Positions 1 to 9,639 of a stretch of DNA of 64,000 bases are shown here, one piece after another. This DNA comes from Orrella marina (GTDB lineage: Bacteria; Pseudomonadota; Gammaproteobacteria; Burkholderiales; Burkholderiaceae_B). Numbering within the stretch: the first letter of the stretch is position 1; each line of letters begins with the position of its first letter. The notes beneath the pieces were generated by a model, which was not told the origin of the DNA, did no database searches, and was given only the letters and a program-made list of their open reading frames with translations. Position numbers and translations under genes: made by a program. The stretch covers positions 1,550,001 through 1,614,000 of the forward strand of contig NZ_CP028901.1 in the NCBI RefSeq assembly GCF_003058465.1, in the 5' to 3' direction.

Positions 1-346
1 GGTAGCTCACGCCCAGATGGCGTTTGAGCGCCAGTACTGAAAGATCCGTCCTGGCCTGACTGATCAGGTAAATGGCCAGAAACCAGGTGGTCAATGGCAA
101 CTTGGTACCCTGCATCACGGTGCCCGCAATGAGTGATGTCTGATGCCGGCAGGCCTGGCATTGAAACAAGGCATGCGTACGACCGCCAGTCTTGCTGTGA
201 CTGGACTCATGACAACGTGGGCAGACAAATCCGCTGAGCCAGCGAGCCTTCTCAAGAGCTGACTCACACTGAGGTTCTGTGCCAAACTGCCGAATGAATT
301 CCGGCAAGGAGAGTCCCGGTTCAAATTGAATTCGATTCATCGCCAT
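1..346 (-). CDS. IS1595-family transposase, 5' part (runs off the left edge)
   Basis: The reading frame is open from ATG at 346 (or 340) to the window edge, giving the first 115 residues. Residues about 15-110 match the IS1595/ISXO2 N-terminal zinc ribbon: a CPRC pair, a CQAC pair about 20 residues later, then the family signature GTVMQGTKLPL followed by TTWFLAIYLI and LKRHLGVSY. This domain binds DNA; the DDE catalytic domain would lie outside the window. Whether the element is intact cannot be judged. It is the first of three unrelated insertion sequences within 3.2 kb. Confidence 0.85.
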   Translation of the reverse strand, partial: MAMNRIQFEPGLSLPEFIRQFGTEPQCESALEKARWLSGFVCPRCHESSHSKTGGRTHALFQCQACRHQTSLIAGTVMQGTKLPLTTWFLAIYLISQARTDLSVLALKRHLGVSY

Positions 347-438
347 CGTGCCATCTCATCAAGCATACTGATTTTTTAGATCAGTACACGTGAGATTGGA
401 GAAGCACACCAGCCTAGCTGAGGTTCGTTTCCAATCAA

Positions 439-456
439 GTGCTGTTACACTAGCAC
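439..456 (+). repeat. Stem-loop upstream of IS200/IS605 tnpA
   Basis: GTGCT at 439-443 pairs with AGCAC at 452-456 across an 8-base loop, 20 bases before the tnpA start. IS200/IS605 transposases recognise subterminal hairpins, so this is a candidate left-end hairpin. The exact element end was not determined. Confidence 0.35.
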
Positions 457-475
457 AATTCGTTGAGGCGCAAGC

Positions 476-949
476 ATGGAAAATGCTAACAAATCAAGCT
501 CTAACGCTGTTTATAACATTAAGCTACATATCGTTTTAGTGACAAAGTATCGCCGCGAAACGCTGACGCCGGAACTGCTTGATTATCTCAAGGAAGCGTT
601 TGCGGATTGCCTCGCCGCCTGGCGCTGCAATCTGGTGGAATTTGGCGGGGAACCCGATCATGTGCACTTGCTGGTCGATATCCATCCGGCGCTGGATATC
701 TCGGTACTGATCAACAACCTCAAGACGGCCAGCGCCCGCCGTGCCAGAAACCGCTTTACCGAACATATTGCGGCTTTCTACAAGAAACCGCAGTTCTGGC
801 ACCGCGCCTATTTTGTCGGCAGTGTCGGCGGCGTAACGCTTGAGACAGTGCGGGCCTATGTCGACGCTCAGGGAACCGAAGAGCATGCCCGCAAAACAGT
901 CGCCAAGGCAAATGGTTCAGGGTCACCCATTACCAGACCGCCCGCTTGA
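476..949 (+). CDS. tnpA: IS200/IS605-family transposase TnpA (Y1 HUH)
   Basis: 157-residue single-strand transposase of the Y1 HUH class. The metal-binding HUH motif is HVH in EPDHVHLLVD (about residues 61-65), and the likely nucleophile tyrosine is in VRAYVDAQG (about residue 126). The N-terminus IKLHIVLVTKYRRE is typical of the family. The start is supported by GAGG 7 bases upstream. The C-terminal tail after the catalytic helix (about 25 residues) is longer than usual and may be read-through into the element end. No tnpB follows, so this is either an IS200-type element or one that lost tnpB. The frame is intact and the protein could be active. Confidence 0.9.
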   Translation: MENANKSSSNAVYNIKLHIVLVTKYRRETLTPELLDYLKEAFADCLAAWRCNLVEFGGEPDHVHLLVDIHPALDISVLINNLKTASARRARNRFTEHIAAFYKKPQFWHRAYFVGSVGGVTLETVRAYVDAQGTEEHARKTVAKANGSGSPITRPPA

Positions 950-979
950 CCCCCTCCTGTCCGGTCGGCTTCGCATAAA

Positions 980-995
980 GGTTCGCACGCGAACC
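980..995 (+). repeat. Stem-loop downstream of tnpA, candidate IS right-end hairpin
   Basis: GGTTCGC (980-986) and GCGAACC (989-995) form a perfect inverted repeat 31 bases after the tnpA stop. Position and shape fit a right-end hairpin of an IS200/IS605 element; the cleavage site was not located. Confidence 0.4.
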
Positions 996-1110
996 AGTCG
1001 GACTAGCAAGGGGAATGCGCGGGCAAGTGTTCAATCGCGTGGCCAGTCGGCTACGCCCCTTCCACCCCAGCCATAACACCTTGTCGGCTGGAGCTTCACC
1101 GGAGCATCTG

Positions 1111-1692
1111 ATGAATAACGATCCTTTTTCCAATCTCAACGAAAGCCAGAAGCGGCTATTCAAGCAGGCGTCACAACACGCAAGCAAGCTGGTCGTGATT
1201 GGGATTCTTCTGGTTGTTTGCGGGACGATTGGCCTGTTAGCTGAGGTCGCGTTCTCCTTCGCTTCGATTACCATCCTGAGCATCGTTGCGATTATCGGTG
1301 GCGTACTGATGGGCATGCACGCGTTTCAGGCAGGAGTCTGGAAAACGTTTCTGATTCAGTCACTGTTTGCTGCTCTCTATATCGGGCTGGGAATCTTCAT
1401 CTGGGTGGCACCAGTCGCTGCGCTTCAAGGACTGACGATCTGGCTGGCGGCCCTGTTTCTGGTGACAGGTGTTATGCGACTGATCTCGGCGTTCCAGAAC
1501 TGGTCACTCGGGAATGGAATGTGGTCTGCCATCTCAGGCGGGTTGTCGATCGTTCTCGGCATTCTTATCCTGAACAACTGGCCCGAAGCGAGCCTATGGG
1601 TTCCTGGAATGCTACTGGCGATAGAGTTGCTCTTGCAAGGATGGGCACTGATTGCATTGGGAAGCGCGCTCAAACGCAGCGGCAGTGCCTGA
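1111..1692 (+). CDS. HdeD-like DUF308 membrane protein
   Basis: 193 residues from ATG at 1111, chosen over an upstream in-frame ATG at 1015 because GGAG lies 6 bases before it and the extra N-terminus is not hydrophobic. After a polar N-terminus of about 25 residues there are six hydrophobic segments in three pairs (for example LVVIGILLVVCGTIGLL and LSIVLGILILNNW), the layout of the HdeD/DUF308 family. HdeD in Escherichia coli is linked to acid resistance, but most family members have no proven function. It stands alone between two insertion sequences and has a strong hairpin downstream. Confidence 0.75.
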   Translation: MNNDPFSNLNESQKRLFKQASQHASKLVVIGILLVVCGTIGLLAEVAFSFASITILSIVAIIGGVLMGMHAFQAGVWKTFLIQSLFAALYIGLGIFIWVAPVAALQGLTIWLAALFLVTGVMRLISAFQNWSLGNGMWSAISGGLSIVLGILILNNWPEASLWVPGMLLAIELLLQGWALIALGSALKRSGSA

Positions 1693-1739
1693 TTCGTTTC
1701 GAAAAAATGACGGAGTACGAACGAGTCCATGCCAGTCAT

Positions 1740-1768
1740 AACAATGGCCCCTTTGAGGGGCCATTGTT
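1740..1768 (+). terminator. Strong hairpin after the HdeD-like gene
   Basis: A perfect 13-bp stem (1740-1752 with 1756-1768) with a 3-base loop lies 47 bases after the gene. It is GC-rich at the tip and followed by CTCGCGTC rather than a T-run, so it is terminator-like but not a textbook intrinsic terminator. Confidence 0.5.
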
Positions 1769-1817
1769 CTCGCGTCATAATTAGGATGTAACGGTTGGGA
1801 GATCGTTGAATGCATGT

Positions 1818-3222
1818 CATTACACACAAGTCATTCGTCCTGAAGTTCCCGGGCAAATTTGAGTCCGGCAGCAAAGTCGACCACCCGCTGCAATCCGAGC
1901 CAGACCGTTTTGACGCCGGGCTCCCCATCCCCCTTGCGACCCAGGAATCCGCCGAGCATGGCAATCAGGCGGATCACCTCATTGAGTTTAGGGGGTGACT
2001 TGGGCACTTTCTTGCGATTTAGAATGTATGCGGCCTGCCATTCGTCTTTTTCAAACAGCAGAGCTGCATCCAGATCCGGACAGGTTCTGCCCAGACGCAT
2101 CAGTCGCGCAATGCGCCACGCCACCACCATGAACAAGGCCAGTGCCCGCTCCAGTCGATTCACGGTACTCAGCTGTAAGGCTTCGATCTTGCAGCCATTT
2201 TTCAACACATGAAAGAACAGTTCGATCTCCCATCGCGCCCGATACCAGTCAATCAGCTCAATGGCTGACTCGAGTGTTTGTGCCCCACGATTGGTGAGCA
2301 ACCGCCACTCGACTGGCTTGACACCTTTGGGCGCCTCGTCTTCGCGTGCGACCAGGCAACTGACTTCGACTTCGCCACCCTTGCCATCGGCAATCATCAA
2401 TCGTCGCGCCCAGATGCGTTGCCGCACTTCACGAGCCTTCTGGCCCTGGCGCGAGGGCATCGTAAAGCAGATACCTCCCAGTGGGTCGCCCTCGGTCACC
2501 GTCGACCACAGCATGCCACCATCCGGTAATGCCCGGTTGTGCTGCGAGCGGATCAGCCAGTCGGCCGGATGACCCAGATCCCGGGCCTGCGCCATCAGTG
2601 CTGCGATGTCAGCTTCGCGATCGGCCACATACACCAGCCGGGTCTCGGACAGAGTGGATGCCAGCTCTGCAACACAGCTGTAGCCATCGCTGCAGCGCGT
2701 ACTCTCGGTGACGCCTGCTCGTTGGCCGCTCTCGTCGCGTGGCTCCCGTGCCCACATCCAGGCATCGAGCACGCCCAGTGGTTCACGCTCAGGGGTGACA
2801 GCATACGTGGGATGCAGATACATCCCGCGCTGTGCCTCATAGGACAACGGACCCAGCCCATCAATGCTCTGACCGTTGAAGTCCAGCTCCGTGGTGTCTT
2901 GCAGACATAGCACCACCTGATGCGCTCGCATGCGCGTCTCGGCACACTTCCAGTGCGGCGTCAGAATGTCTTCCCATCCGATCTCATCCTGCGCCAGAAA
3001 CCGATAGGCCGCCTGGGTTTCAGCCCAGCCACCACACGCTTGCGGGATGTTCGCCATCGGATTGGCTGCCATTTACTCGGCCAGCAGCGCCGTATGTTTG
3101 TTCAGGCGCTTGTCGCCCAGATCGATATTCTTGAATTCATCTGCTGCCCAACTCACGCCATTCATCCGTAACTCAAAACAAAGTCAGTATGTTACGCACT
3201 ATTCCTAAAGTTGTGTGTAATG
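1818..3222 (-). mobile_element. IS4-family (Tn5/IS50-like) insertion sequence
   Basis: About 1405 bp bounded by perfect 12-bp inverted repeats: CATTACACACAA at 1818-1829 and its complement at 3211-3222. The only gene inside is a Tn5-like transposase on the minus strand. The 9 bases flanking each end (AATGCATGT and GGATGCGCT) are not a clear target duplication, so the exact ends may be a few bases off or the flanks may have changed since insertion. Confidence 0.75.
1831..3165 (-). pseudogene. Tn5-like IS4-family transposase with early nonsense codon
   Basis: The family frame starts at ATG 3165 (MNGVSWAADEF, GDKRLNKH), but codon 31 is TAA (3075-3073), directly followed by ATG at 3072, from which 413 residues are open. 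The stop probably replaced CAA or a similar codon, as the flanking text LLAE/MAANPMANIP aligns without a gap to family members. Catalytic residues are present: D in CLQDTTELD, D in YVADREADI, E in the Y-2-R-3-E-6-K signature YRARWEIELFFHVLK. The missing segment corresponds to the N-terminal region that contacts transposon ends in Tn5. TAA-ATG adjacency could allow reinitiation, but activity is doubtful. Confidence 0.8.
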
Positions 3223-3265
3223 GGATGCGCTGAATTGGCCCGCTGCCCTGATAATCTGACGCGTA

Positions 3266-3829
3266 TCAGACAGACTCACCATTACGCAACTTGCGACGCT
3301 TCCTTTGCCGAAACACCACACCTAAGCGCCAGAGAAAGCTGATTCCAAAATAAAGCGCAACAGACGTTACTGTAGCGATGATGAATAACCCCGTAAAAAG
3401 TGGGGCTCCTACGTTACCAATGTGATCAAACCAGGACAAACTGTCAACACCCTCGGTCACTGCAGCAAGCCTCTGATCGATGGCTTCGTCACTAAGGTCA
3501 GACTCACCCAAACTCAATACGAGGTTCCCTAGTTTGTATGCCAGAAAATAGACTGGCGCGAACGTAAACGGGTTCGTAACCAGTGTACTGACCATTGCCA
3601 TCGGCAGATTCGCCCTCAAAATAACGGCGAGTAAGGCCGCGGCGGGGATCTGGGCCAGCGGGATCAGTAAACCCATAAATACACCGATTGCACAGCCCAG
3701 TGCGATAGTTCGGCGGTTAGCTTGCCACAGACTTGGCTGGGTAAGTTTTGGGCCCAACCAACGTAACCATCGGTTATTTGCTACCTTTTCAGGGGCAGGC
3801 AGATATCGCTTTACAGACTTACCAAACAT
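3266..3829 (-). CDS. DUF2062 inner-membrane protein
   Basis: 187 residues. The N-terminal part (RYLPAPEKVANNRWLRWLGPKL, then NRRTIALGCAIGVFMGLLIP) and the central LVTNPFTFAPVYFLAYKLG are the signature of DUF2062 proteins, which have three to four transmembrane segments. A very basic C-terminus (RQRKRRKLRNG) would lie in the cytoplasm. Function is unknown for the family. Its neighbour on the same strand, a SIMPL-domain protein, lies upstream with a gap of about 110 bases. Confidence 0.8.
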   Translation of the reverse strand: MFGKSVKRYLPAPEKVANNRWLRWLGPKLTQPSLWQANRRTIALGCAIGVFMGLLIPLAQIPAAALLAVILRANLPMAMVSTLVTNPFTFAPVYFLAYKLGNLVLSLGESDLSDEAIDQRLAAVTEGVDSLSWFDHIGNVGAPLFTGLFIIATVTSVALYFGISFLWRLGVVFRQRKRRKLRNGESV

Positions 3830-3939
3830 GAGTCCCCGTTATGGGCATGGATATTGATGAGGCGTGCCGTGCACGGAGGGTGAATTATCGCAGTTTCACT
3901 GCTGCCTGCAAGCGAATTTTAGCAACATCCTGATCGCGA

Positions 3940-4671
3940 TCACTCCAGCGAATACACGAACGTACTGACAACACGCAAGCGCTTGCCTATTGTCATACCG
4001 GAGGAATACTCATCCGTACCATCATCGTCCAGAATCTGGATGCTACCCTGATTGGCCTGCTTGATCTTGCCAAGCTTGGCACCTGCATCTGCAGCGAATT
4101 TTTCCGCTTGTTCGGCAGCGTTCTTCACTGCCTGTTCAAGCAACAAAGGCTTGATGTCATTGAAACCGCGCAACAGATAACGCGGTGCCCCGCCATTCGG
4201 GCCATCAGAAGAAATCTGAACGCCCGCCTGAATCAAAGGGTCGAGTTGATTGGATATCCTCGAGACTTCCTCGACCTGGCTTGTGCGAACAACAACCGAG
4301 CCTTGACCGGTATACCTGAAAGTAAAACCGTCCTGCTGGCCGTACTCCCTTGCCATCAGATCTGTCATCTGCAAGGACCGAGCTTCGATATCCTGCTCAC
4401 TAAAGCCCTGGTTTTTCAGAAATGAAACAACCTCTTCACGATCTTTCATCAGAACCTGCTGTAGTTCCTGATACGTCTGAGAGGCTCTGCGAAATGAAAT
4501 CACCCAGATCGCGTAATCACTTCTGGCATCCTTCTCGGCAAGCCCTTTAATCGTGATGTATCGGTCCGCCTTGCGAAATCCCTCGACACCCTGTCCGACA
4601 AACCAGCCAGCACCGGCCAGACCGGCTGCCACAATGATAGCGGGTATCCATTTCTGTACCAGAGCTGACAT
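3940..4671 (-). CDS. SIMPL-domain (DUF541/YggE-like) protein
   Basis: 243 residues. Residues 8-28 form an uncleaved signal anchor (WIPAIIVAAGLAGAGWFVGQG); the rest is a periplasmic SIMPL domain with YITIKGLAEKDARSDYAIW, SLQMTDL and a C-terminal VVSTFVYSLE strand. YggE-type proteins are connected with oxidative stress and envelope maintenance, but the molecular role is not settled. It lies immediately downstream of rpoD (46 bases) on the same strand and may be read from rpoD transcripts. Confidence 0.75.
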   Translation of the reverse strand: MSALVQKWIPAIIVAAGLAGAGWFVGQGVEGFRKADRYITIKGLAEKDARSDYAIWVISFRRASQTYQELQQVLMKDREEVVSFLKNQGFSEQDIEARSLQMTDLMAREYGQQDGFTFRYTGQGSVVVRTSQVEEVSRISNQLDPLIQAGVQISSDGPNGGAPRYLLRGFNDIKPLLLEQAVKNAAEQAEKFAADAGAKLGKIKQANQGSIQILDDDGTDEYSSGMTIGKRLRVVSTFVYSLE

Positions 4672-4717
4672 GGTTCATCCCTCCTGCTGCCTGCGAACTT
4701 GCAGGCCAAACCCAGGT

Positions 4718-7015
4718 TTATTGACCTTCGAGAAAACTACGCAACTTGTCAGCCCGACTCGGGTGACGCAATTTGCGCAGTGCCTTGGCTTCGATCTGAC
4801 GGATCCGTTCACGTGTCACATCGAACTGCTTACCAACTTCTTCAAGTGTCTGATCAGAGCTCATCTCAACACCGAAACGCATCCGCAACACTTTTGCTTC
4901 ACGTGGTGTAAGCGAATCAAGGACCTCCTTGACCACATCGCGCATGGATCCGTGCAAGGCAGCATCCGAAGGTGCAAGTGTTGCCAGATCTTCAATGAAA
5001 TCGCCGAGATGGGAGTCATCATCGTCCCCGATCGGTGTCTCCATCGAAATCGGCTCTTTGGCAATCTTCAGAATTTTTCGGATCTTGTCTTCAGGCATAT
5101 CCATCTTGGCTGCCAGTGTTGCTGGATCAGGCTCTGCACCCGTTTCCTGCAGAATCTGGCGGCTGATCCGATTCATCTTGTTGATCGTCTCGATCATGTG
5201 AACCGGAATACGAATCGTACGAGCCTGATCCGCAATCGAGCGAGTGATCGCCTGGCGGATCCACCAGGTCGCATAGGTTGAGAACTTGTAACCACGACGG
5301 TATTCAAACTTGTCCACAGCCTTCATCAACCCGATGTTGCCTTCCTGAATCAAATCCAGAAACTGCAGACCGCGATTGGTGTACTTCTTGGCGATCGAGA
5401 TCACCAGACGCAAGTTGGCTTCCGTCATCTCGCGCTTGGCCTTGCGTGCCTTGGCCTCACCAGTCGCCATGCGCTTGTTGACTTCCTTGAGATCCTTCAA
5501 CGGCAAAACCACGCGGGTCTGCAAATCGATCAGCTTCTGCTGGAGTTCCTGCACAGCAGGAATATGGCGCTCGAGCACATCTGAATAGGCATGCCCGGCC
5601 TCGACTTCACGAAGGACCCAGTCAAGATTGGTTTCGTTACCCGGAAATACTTTGATAAAGTACGCACGTGACATCCCTGCCCGTTGCACGCAGGTATAGA
5701 GCACAGCGCGCTCAAGTTCACGCACCTCTTCTACTTGCCCACGCAATGTGTCAGCAAGGCGCTCGACCATCTTGGCTGTGAAGCGGATGCCCATCATTTC
5801 CTTCTGGATGGCCTCCTGGGCTGCCAGGTAACCAGCAGACTTGTAACCCTCACTCTGATAGGCTTGGCGCATTTTTTCAAACTGCTTGCCAACGATGCTG
5901 AACTTGTCCAGCGCCTGTACCCGGAGGTCTTCAAGCTGCTTGCTGCTCATGCCCCCGGCAGGACCATCATCGCCGGGGTCACTGACTCCAGCACCCGCAT
6001 ACTCGGAACCGTCATCAGGGTCTACCAGACCATCCACAATTTCGTCAATCTGTGCAGCGCCTTCGTGTACGCGCTGAACATGGCTGAGGATCTCGTTGAT
6101 CGTAGTCGGGCAAGCCGAGATTGCCATCACCATATGCTTGAGGCCATCCTCGATTCGCTTGGCAATCTCGATCTCGCCTTCACGGGTCAGCAACTCGACC
6201 GTACCCATTTCGCGCATGTACATACGAACTGGATCTGTTGTTCGACCGAAGTCTGAATCAACCGTTGTCAGCGCGGCATCAGCCTCGTCCTCAACGTCGT
6301 CATCGTTGCTCGCCATGGGCGCGTTCTCGCTCATGAGCAGCGTCTCGGCGTCTGGTGCCTGATCATAGACCGCGATGCCCATGTCGCTAAAAGTACTGAT
6401 GATGCCGTCGATCGCCTCGGCGTCGACAAGGTCATCTGGCAGATGATCGTTGATCTCGCCGTAGGTGAGATAACCACGATCCTTGCCCAGTTTGATCAGC
6501 TGTTTGAGGCGGTTACGACGGGCTTCGTACTCTTCTGGCGTGAGAGGACCTTTGGAGATGATGTCTCGCGGATCGCCCTTGCCACGCTTGCCACGCTTGA
6601 CAGGCTTGATATCAGGAATCACCTCACCGTCATCATTGTCCAGTCCGTCATCGAAGTCCTGATCGACACTGGCGTTCTTGGCAGGACGACCTGGACGGCG
6701 CCCCGTCGACTTGGCTGCGCGCTTCTTGCGAACCGGAGCAGCCGCCTCTAAGTCATCACCATCAAAATCGTCATCACTCGAGGAGCTAGTCGCACTCGCC
6801 TTGCGACGGGTTGCCGTCTTCTCTGTTGATGCTGCTGATTTGGCGGTCTTGCTGGCAGCTCGTGTCGTTTTGGTGGCACGGGCGGTCTTGGTCGCGGTTG
6901 TCTTGGTAGCCGTCGTCTTGCGCGCAGTTTTGGTGGCCTTCACTGCCTTCGTGGTCGCTGTTTTGGCGGTCACGTCGTTATCTTCGCTGGATGTTGCCTT
7001 GGATTGTGACTTCAT
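4718..7015 (-). CDS. rpoD: RNA polymerase primary sigma factor (sigma-70)
   Basis: 765 residues from ATG 7015, chosen because GAAGGA lies 5 bases upstream; the frame is open back to 7228, so an N-terminal extension of up to 71 residues is possible. The first about 110 residues are rich in Lys, Thr, Ala and Arg (repeats of TKTAR/TKTTR type), followed by an acidic stretch. Region 1.1 follows ([20 protein letters not shown]), then 1.2 ([17 protein letters not shown]), the non-conserved region, region 2 ([33 protein letters not shown]), region 3, and region 4 ([20 protein letters not shown]). It directs core polymerase to housekeeping promoters. Third gene of the rpsU-dnaG-rpoD locus. Confidence 0.97.
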   Translation of the reverse strand: MKSQSKATSSEDNDVTAKTATTKAVKATKTARKTTATKTTATKTARATKTTRAASKTAKSAASTEKTATRRKASATSSSSDDDFDGDDLEAAAPVRKKRAAKSTGRRPGRPAKNASVDQDFDDGLDNDDGEVIPDIKPVKRGKRGKGDPRDIISKGPLTPEEYEARRNRLKQLIKLGKDRGYLTYGEINDHLPDDLVDAEAIDGIISTFSDMGIAVYDQAPDAETLLMSENAPMASNDDDVEDEADAALTTVDSDFGRTTDPVRMYMREMGTVELLTREGEIEIAKRIEDGLKHMVMAISACPTTINEILSHVQRVHEGAAQIDEIVDGLVDPDDGSEYAGAGVSDPGDDGPAGGMSSKQLEDLRVQALDKFSIVGKQFEKMRQAYQSEGYKSAGYLAAQEAIQKEMMGIRFTAKMVERLADTLRGQVEEVRELERAVLYTCVQRAGMSRAYFIKVFPGNETNLDWVLREVEAGHAYSDVLERHIPAVQELQQKLIDLQTRVVLPLKDLKEVNKRMATGEAKARKAKREMTEANLRLVISIAKKYTNRGLQFLDLIQEGNIGLMKAVDKFEYRRGYKFSTYATWWIRQAITRSIADQARTIRIPVHMIETINKMNRISRQILQETGAEPDPATLAAKMDMPEDKIRKILKIAKEPISMETPIGDDDDSHLGDFIEDLATLAPSDAALHGSMRDVVKEVLDSLTPREAKVLRMRFGVEMSSDQTLEEVGKQFDVTRERIRQIEAKALRKLRHPSRADKLRSFLEGQ

Positions 7016-7693
7016 AGTGTCCTTCGAACTTATTCTGGCTTTGGCTGCATGCCGGTCAGGTTGCAGCACTGACTCGATTTGAGAAATGGACCCGCTTCCG
7101 GGGCCTGTATCGCCCGGCGAACGTTTTCTGGCGGATTGGTCTGTAGCAGAAGGAGCTTTTCTGGTGGTCGTCCGGCGTCGCACTGTCGTCATCATAGCCC
7201 TGTCAAATGAGTCTCTTGATACGTACATCTACAACTGCAAACAAACCGCCCGACCGATTTCATTCATGACCTGGATTGAAATCAACTCAAGCCGTCACGG
7301 TCCAGGCGCAACCCTGTCCCAGCCGGAGCCACTGAGGCCCAGTCGAGACAAAGCACCGCTCAGGCCTCATTACGAAAAGAAAGCATTCATACACGAATAC
7401 GACACAAGTCGTCTCTCATACAAACGCTTTCGATCTCGCGAACGCCCGACGTCTCCTTCATACGCTTCGCTTCCCGTTATGTCGTCTCGATTGTCAGCCA
7501 CTTTTGACTATGAAGTCAGTGGGAGAGCAGACCTCGCAAGCATTGGCGGGTGTGCTGACATCCCAGCGGATTTATCTGGCTGAACCTGAAGGACGATTGC
7601 GGCTTGCCGCAACCAACAATAGAAACGGAGAAATGACTTCTGATTGTACCTGAGGTCATCCGCGTTTTGTTGGTCCCGGAGCTTACGGAAAAA
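7016..7693. other. dnaG-rpoD intergenic region
   Basis: About 680 bases with no convincing gene. The 5' part (7016-7228) remains in frame with rpoD and may be part of it. Two inverted repeats are visible: TGAGGCC 7333-7339 with GGCCTCA 7363-7369, and TTGCGG 7597-7602 with CCGCAA 7607-7612, the latter about 80 bases after the dnaG stop. In enterobacteria this region holds extra rpoD promoters and an RNA processing site; here that role is an inference from position only. Confidence 0.4.
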
Positions 7694-9583
7694 TCAACGT
7701 ATTTTTATTAGACTCTGAATGCGTCTTGAAAGTTCCTGATAGCGCGTCCTGGCAGACTCACTGTCGAGTCCATGTTCAACCAGTCTGGCCTGTTCGGCTT
7801 TGAGACTATCAAGTTCGATGCGCTGCAAAGCATCTTCCCATTCAGCCTGGGGATCAGGCAAGTCAGCCTGCCCCATCAGATCTGCCGACAGCCCCTTCAG
7901 GACCTCGGTCAGATCCGCATCGGGATCAGAGGCTTCAATCAGAGCCCCAAGATGGGAAGCCGAACTGGACTGTGCTAAGAGAATGAAATCCCTGACCAAC
8001 TCAAGGTGCGCTCCATTATCCAGCACTTCAAGCTGTTGTTCACCAACTGACTTCGCAAGTTCAGGGTGCGCAAGCAGCAGGGTGAGCAGTCGTCTGGCAA
8101 GTGAAGTCACGGAACGCTTGTGTGGTCGCGAAGGTGCCTCAAAATCCGACATCACCGACCCTCTATCTCTTCGCCGGGGAGAGTCACTTTCAGCGTCTCG
8201 CTGACTGTGCAGGCGACTGTCCTGCGACACATACGGCTCCGACCCGGTTGCTGCGCCTGGTCGTCGCCCAGGTGCGATCAGGCGCTTGTTCAACGTACCA
8301 GTCAACGCCTGCTCGAGCTCCTGGCTAGTGAGCCTGACCAGATGCGCAAATTCGTTCATGATCTGCCTCTTGATCGCACTATCAGGAATCTCGGCAAACA
8401 ACGGTGCCGCCTCATGAATGCATGCAGAACGTCCTTCAGGCTCATCAAGACGGTGTCTGCCTGAAAGCTCCTGAAGGAGAAATCCGGACAAGGCGACCGA
8501 TTCGTCCAGGCAAGCACGAAATGCCGCCTGACCGAACGCCCTGATATAGCTATCAGGATCGTGTTCAGCCGGCAAAAACAAGAACCGCACAGACAGATCA
8601 TCACGTAAAATCGGCAACGCAGCCTGCAGTGCACGCCAGGCAGCTCGACGGCCTGCAGCATCACCATCAAAACTAAAAACGATTCGATCCGTAAATCTCA
8701 CCAGCTTGCGCAGATGCTCGGGAGTCGTCGCCGTGCCAAGCGTCGCTACAGCGTTCTCGACACCAAGCTGCGCCAGTCCGACAACATCCATGTACCCTTC
8801 GACAACGATCGCCTCGCGCGCTCGGGAAATTGCCTGTCGCGCCTCCCATAGCCCATAAAGCTCGCTTCCCTTGTTAAAAACAGGGGTTTCCGGGGAGTTG
8901 AGATATTTGGGCTCACCCTTGCCAATAATGCGCCCACCAAACCCGATCAGCTCACCTTTCTGATTACGAATCGGAAACATGATTCGCCCTCTGAACCGAT
9001 CGTAGCGTCGACCGTCATCAGATTCAATCACCAGTCCAGCTTCAACAAGGATCGGATCGTCGTATCGAGCAAATACGCTTGACAGCCCCTGCCGCTCGTC
9101 CGGTGCCCAGCCCAGCCCGAAGCGAGCTGCGATCTGGCCAGTCAACCCTCGCTGCTTTAGATACTGAATCGCGGGCTCAGACGAGCGCAACGACTGCCGG
9201 TAAGAATGGCTTGCAGAGTCAAGCACACGCGTGTGCGCATTACGTTCATCACGACGTTGAGCGGACCGCTGCCGGGCGGCAGGTGACTGCTTCTCTTGGG
9301 GAATTTGCAGGCCTACGCTCTGTGCCAGAGTCTCTACAGCCTGCGGAAAGCTTGCGCCTGTATGCTCCATAAGGAACGTGATGGCGCTACCGTGCGCCCC
9401 GCACCCAAAACAGTGATAAAACTGCTTGGTGGGACTTACGGTAAAGGAAGGGGACTTTTCTTTATGAAAGGGGCACAAACCCATCAGGTTTGCGCCACCT
9501 TTACGCAACTGCACGTAACGACCCACGACGTCTACGACGTCGACCCGGGCCAGCAGTGACTGAATGAAGGAGTCGGGTATCAA
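7694..9583 (-). CDS. dnaG: DNA primase
   Basis: 629 residues; synthesises RNA primers at the replication fork. The N-terminal zinc-binding domain shows CPFHKEKSPSF and CFGCG (about residues 37-64). The RNA polymerase core with TOPRIM fold has VVEGYMDVVGLAQLG and FSFDGDAAGRRAA. The C-terminal helicase-binding domain is divergent, as usual. The start matching the family (IPDSFIQSLLARVDVVDVV) is a TTG codon at 9583 with only a weak ribosome-binding site, which fits the low expression expected for primase between two highly expressed genes. rpsU lies 56 bases upstream. Confidence 0.97.
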   Translation of the reverse strand: MIPDSFIQSLLARVDVVDVVGRYVQLRKGGANLMGLCPFHKEKSPSFTVSPTKQFYHCFGCGAHGSAITFLMEHTGASFPQAVETLAQSVGLQIPQEKQSPAARQRSAQRRDERNAHTRVLDSASHSYRQSLRSSEPAIQYLKQRGLTGQIAARFGLGWAPDERQGLSSVFARYDDPILVEAGLVIESDDGRRYDRFRGRIMFPIRNQKGELIGFGGRIIGKGEPKYLNSPETPVFNKGSELYGLWEARQAISRAREAIVVEGYMDVVGLAQLGVENAVATLGTATTPEHLRKLVRFTDRIVFSFDGDAAGRRAAWRALQAALPILRDDLSVRFLFLPAEHDPDSYIRAFGQAAFRACLDESVALSGFLLQELSGRHRLDEPEGRSACIHEAAPLFAEIPDSAIKRQIMNEFAHLVRLTSQELEQALTGTLNKRLIAPGRRPGAATGSEPYVSQDSRLHSQRDAESDSPRRRDRGSVMSDFEAPSRPHKRSVTSLARRLLTLLLAHPELAKSVGEQQLEVLDNGAHLELVRDFILLAQSSSASHLGALIEASDPDADLTEVLKGLSADLMGQADLPDPQAEWEDALQRIELDSLKAEQARLVEHGLDSESARTRYQELSRRIQSLIKIR

Positions 9584-9639
9584 CTCGGGTTCAAGTCAAG
9601 CGCTATCACCAAGGCACGCGCCAGAGCTCGTGCCCGCGA

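Noticed and set aside
1015..1110. N-terminal extension of the HdeD-like protein from the ATG at 1015
   Set aside because: The extra residues overlap the IS end region, are not hydrophobic, and the ATG at 1111 has a good GGAG site.
4553..5281. Plus-strand frame of 242 codons over the end of rpoD
   Set aside because: Antisense to conserved sigma regions 3-4; composition is that of a shadow frame.
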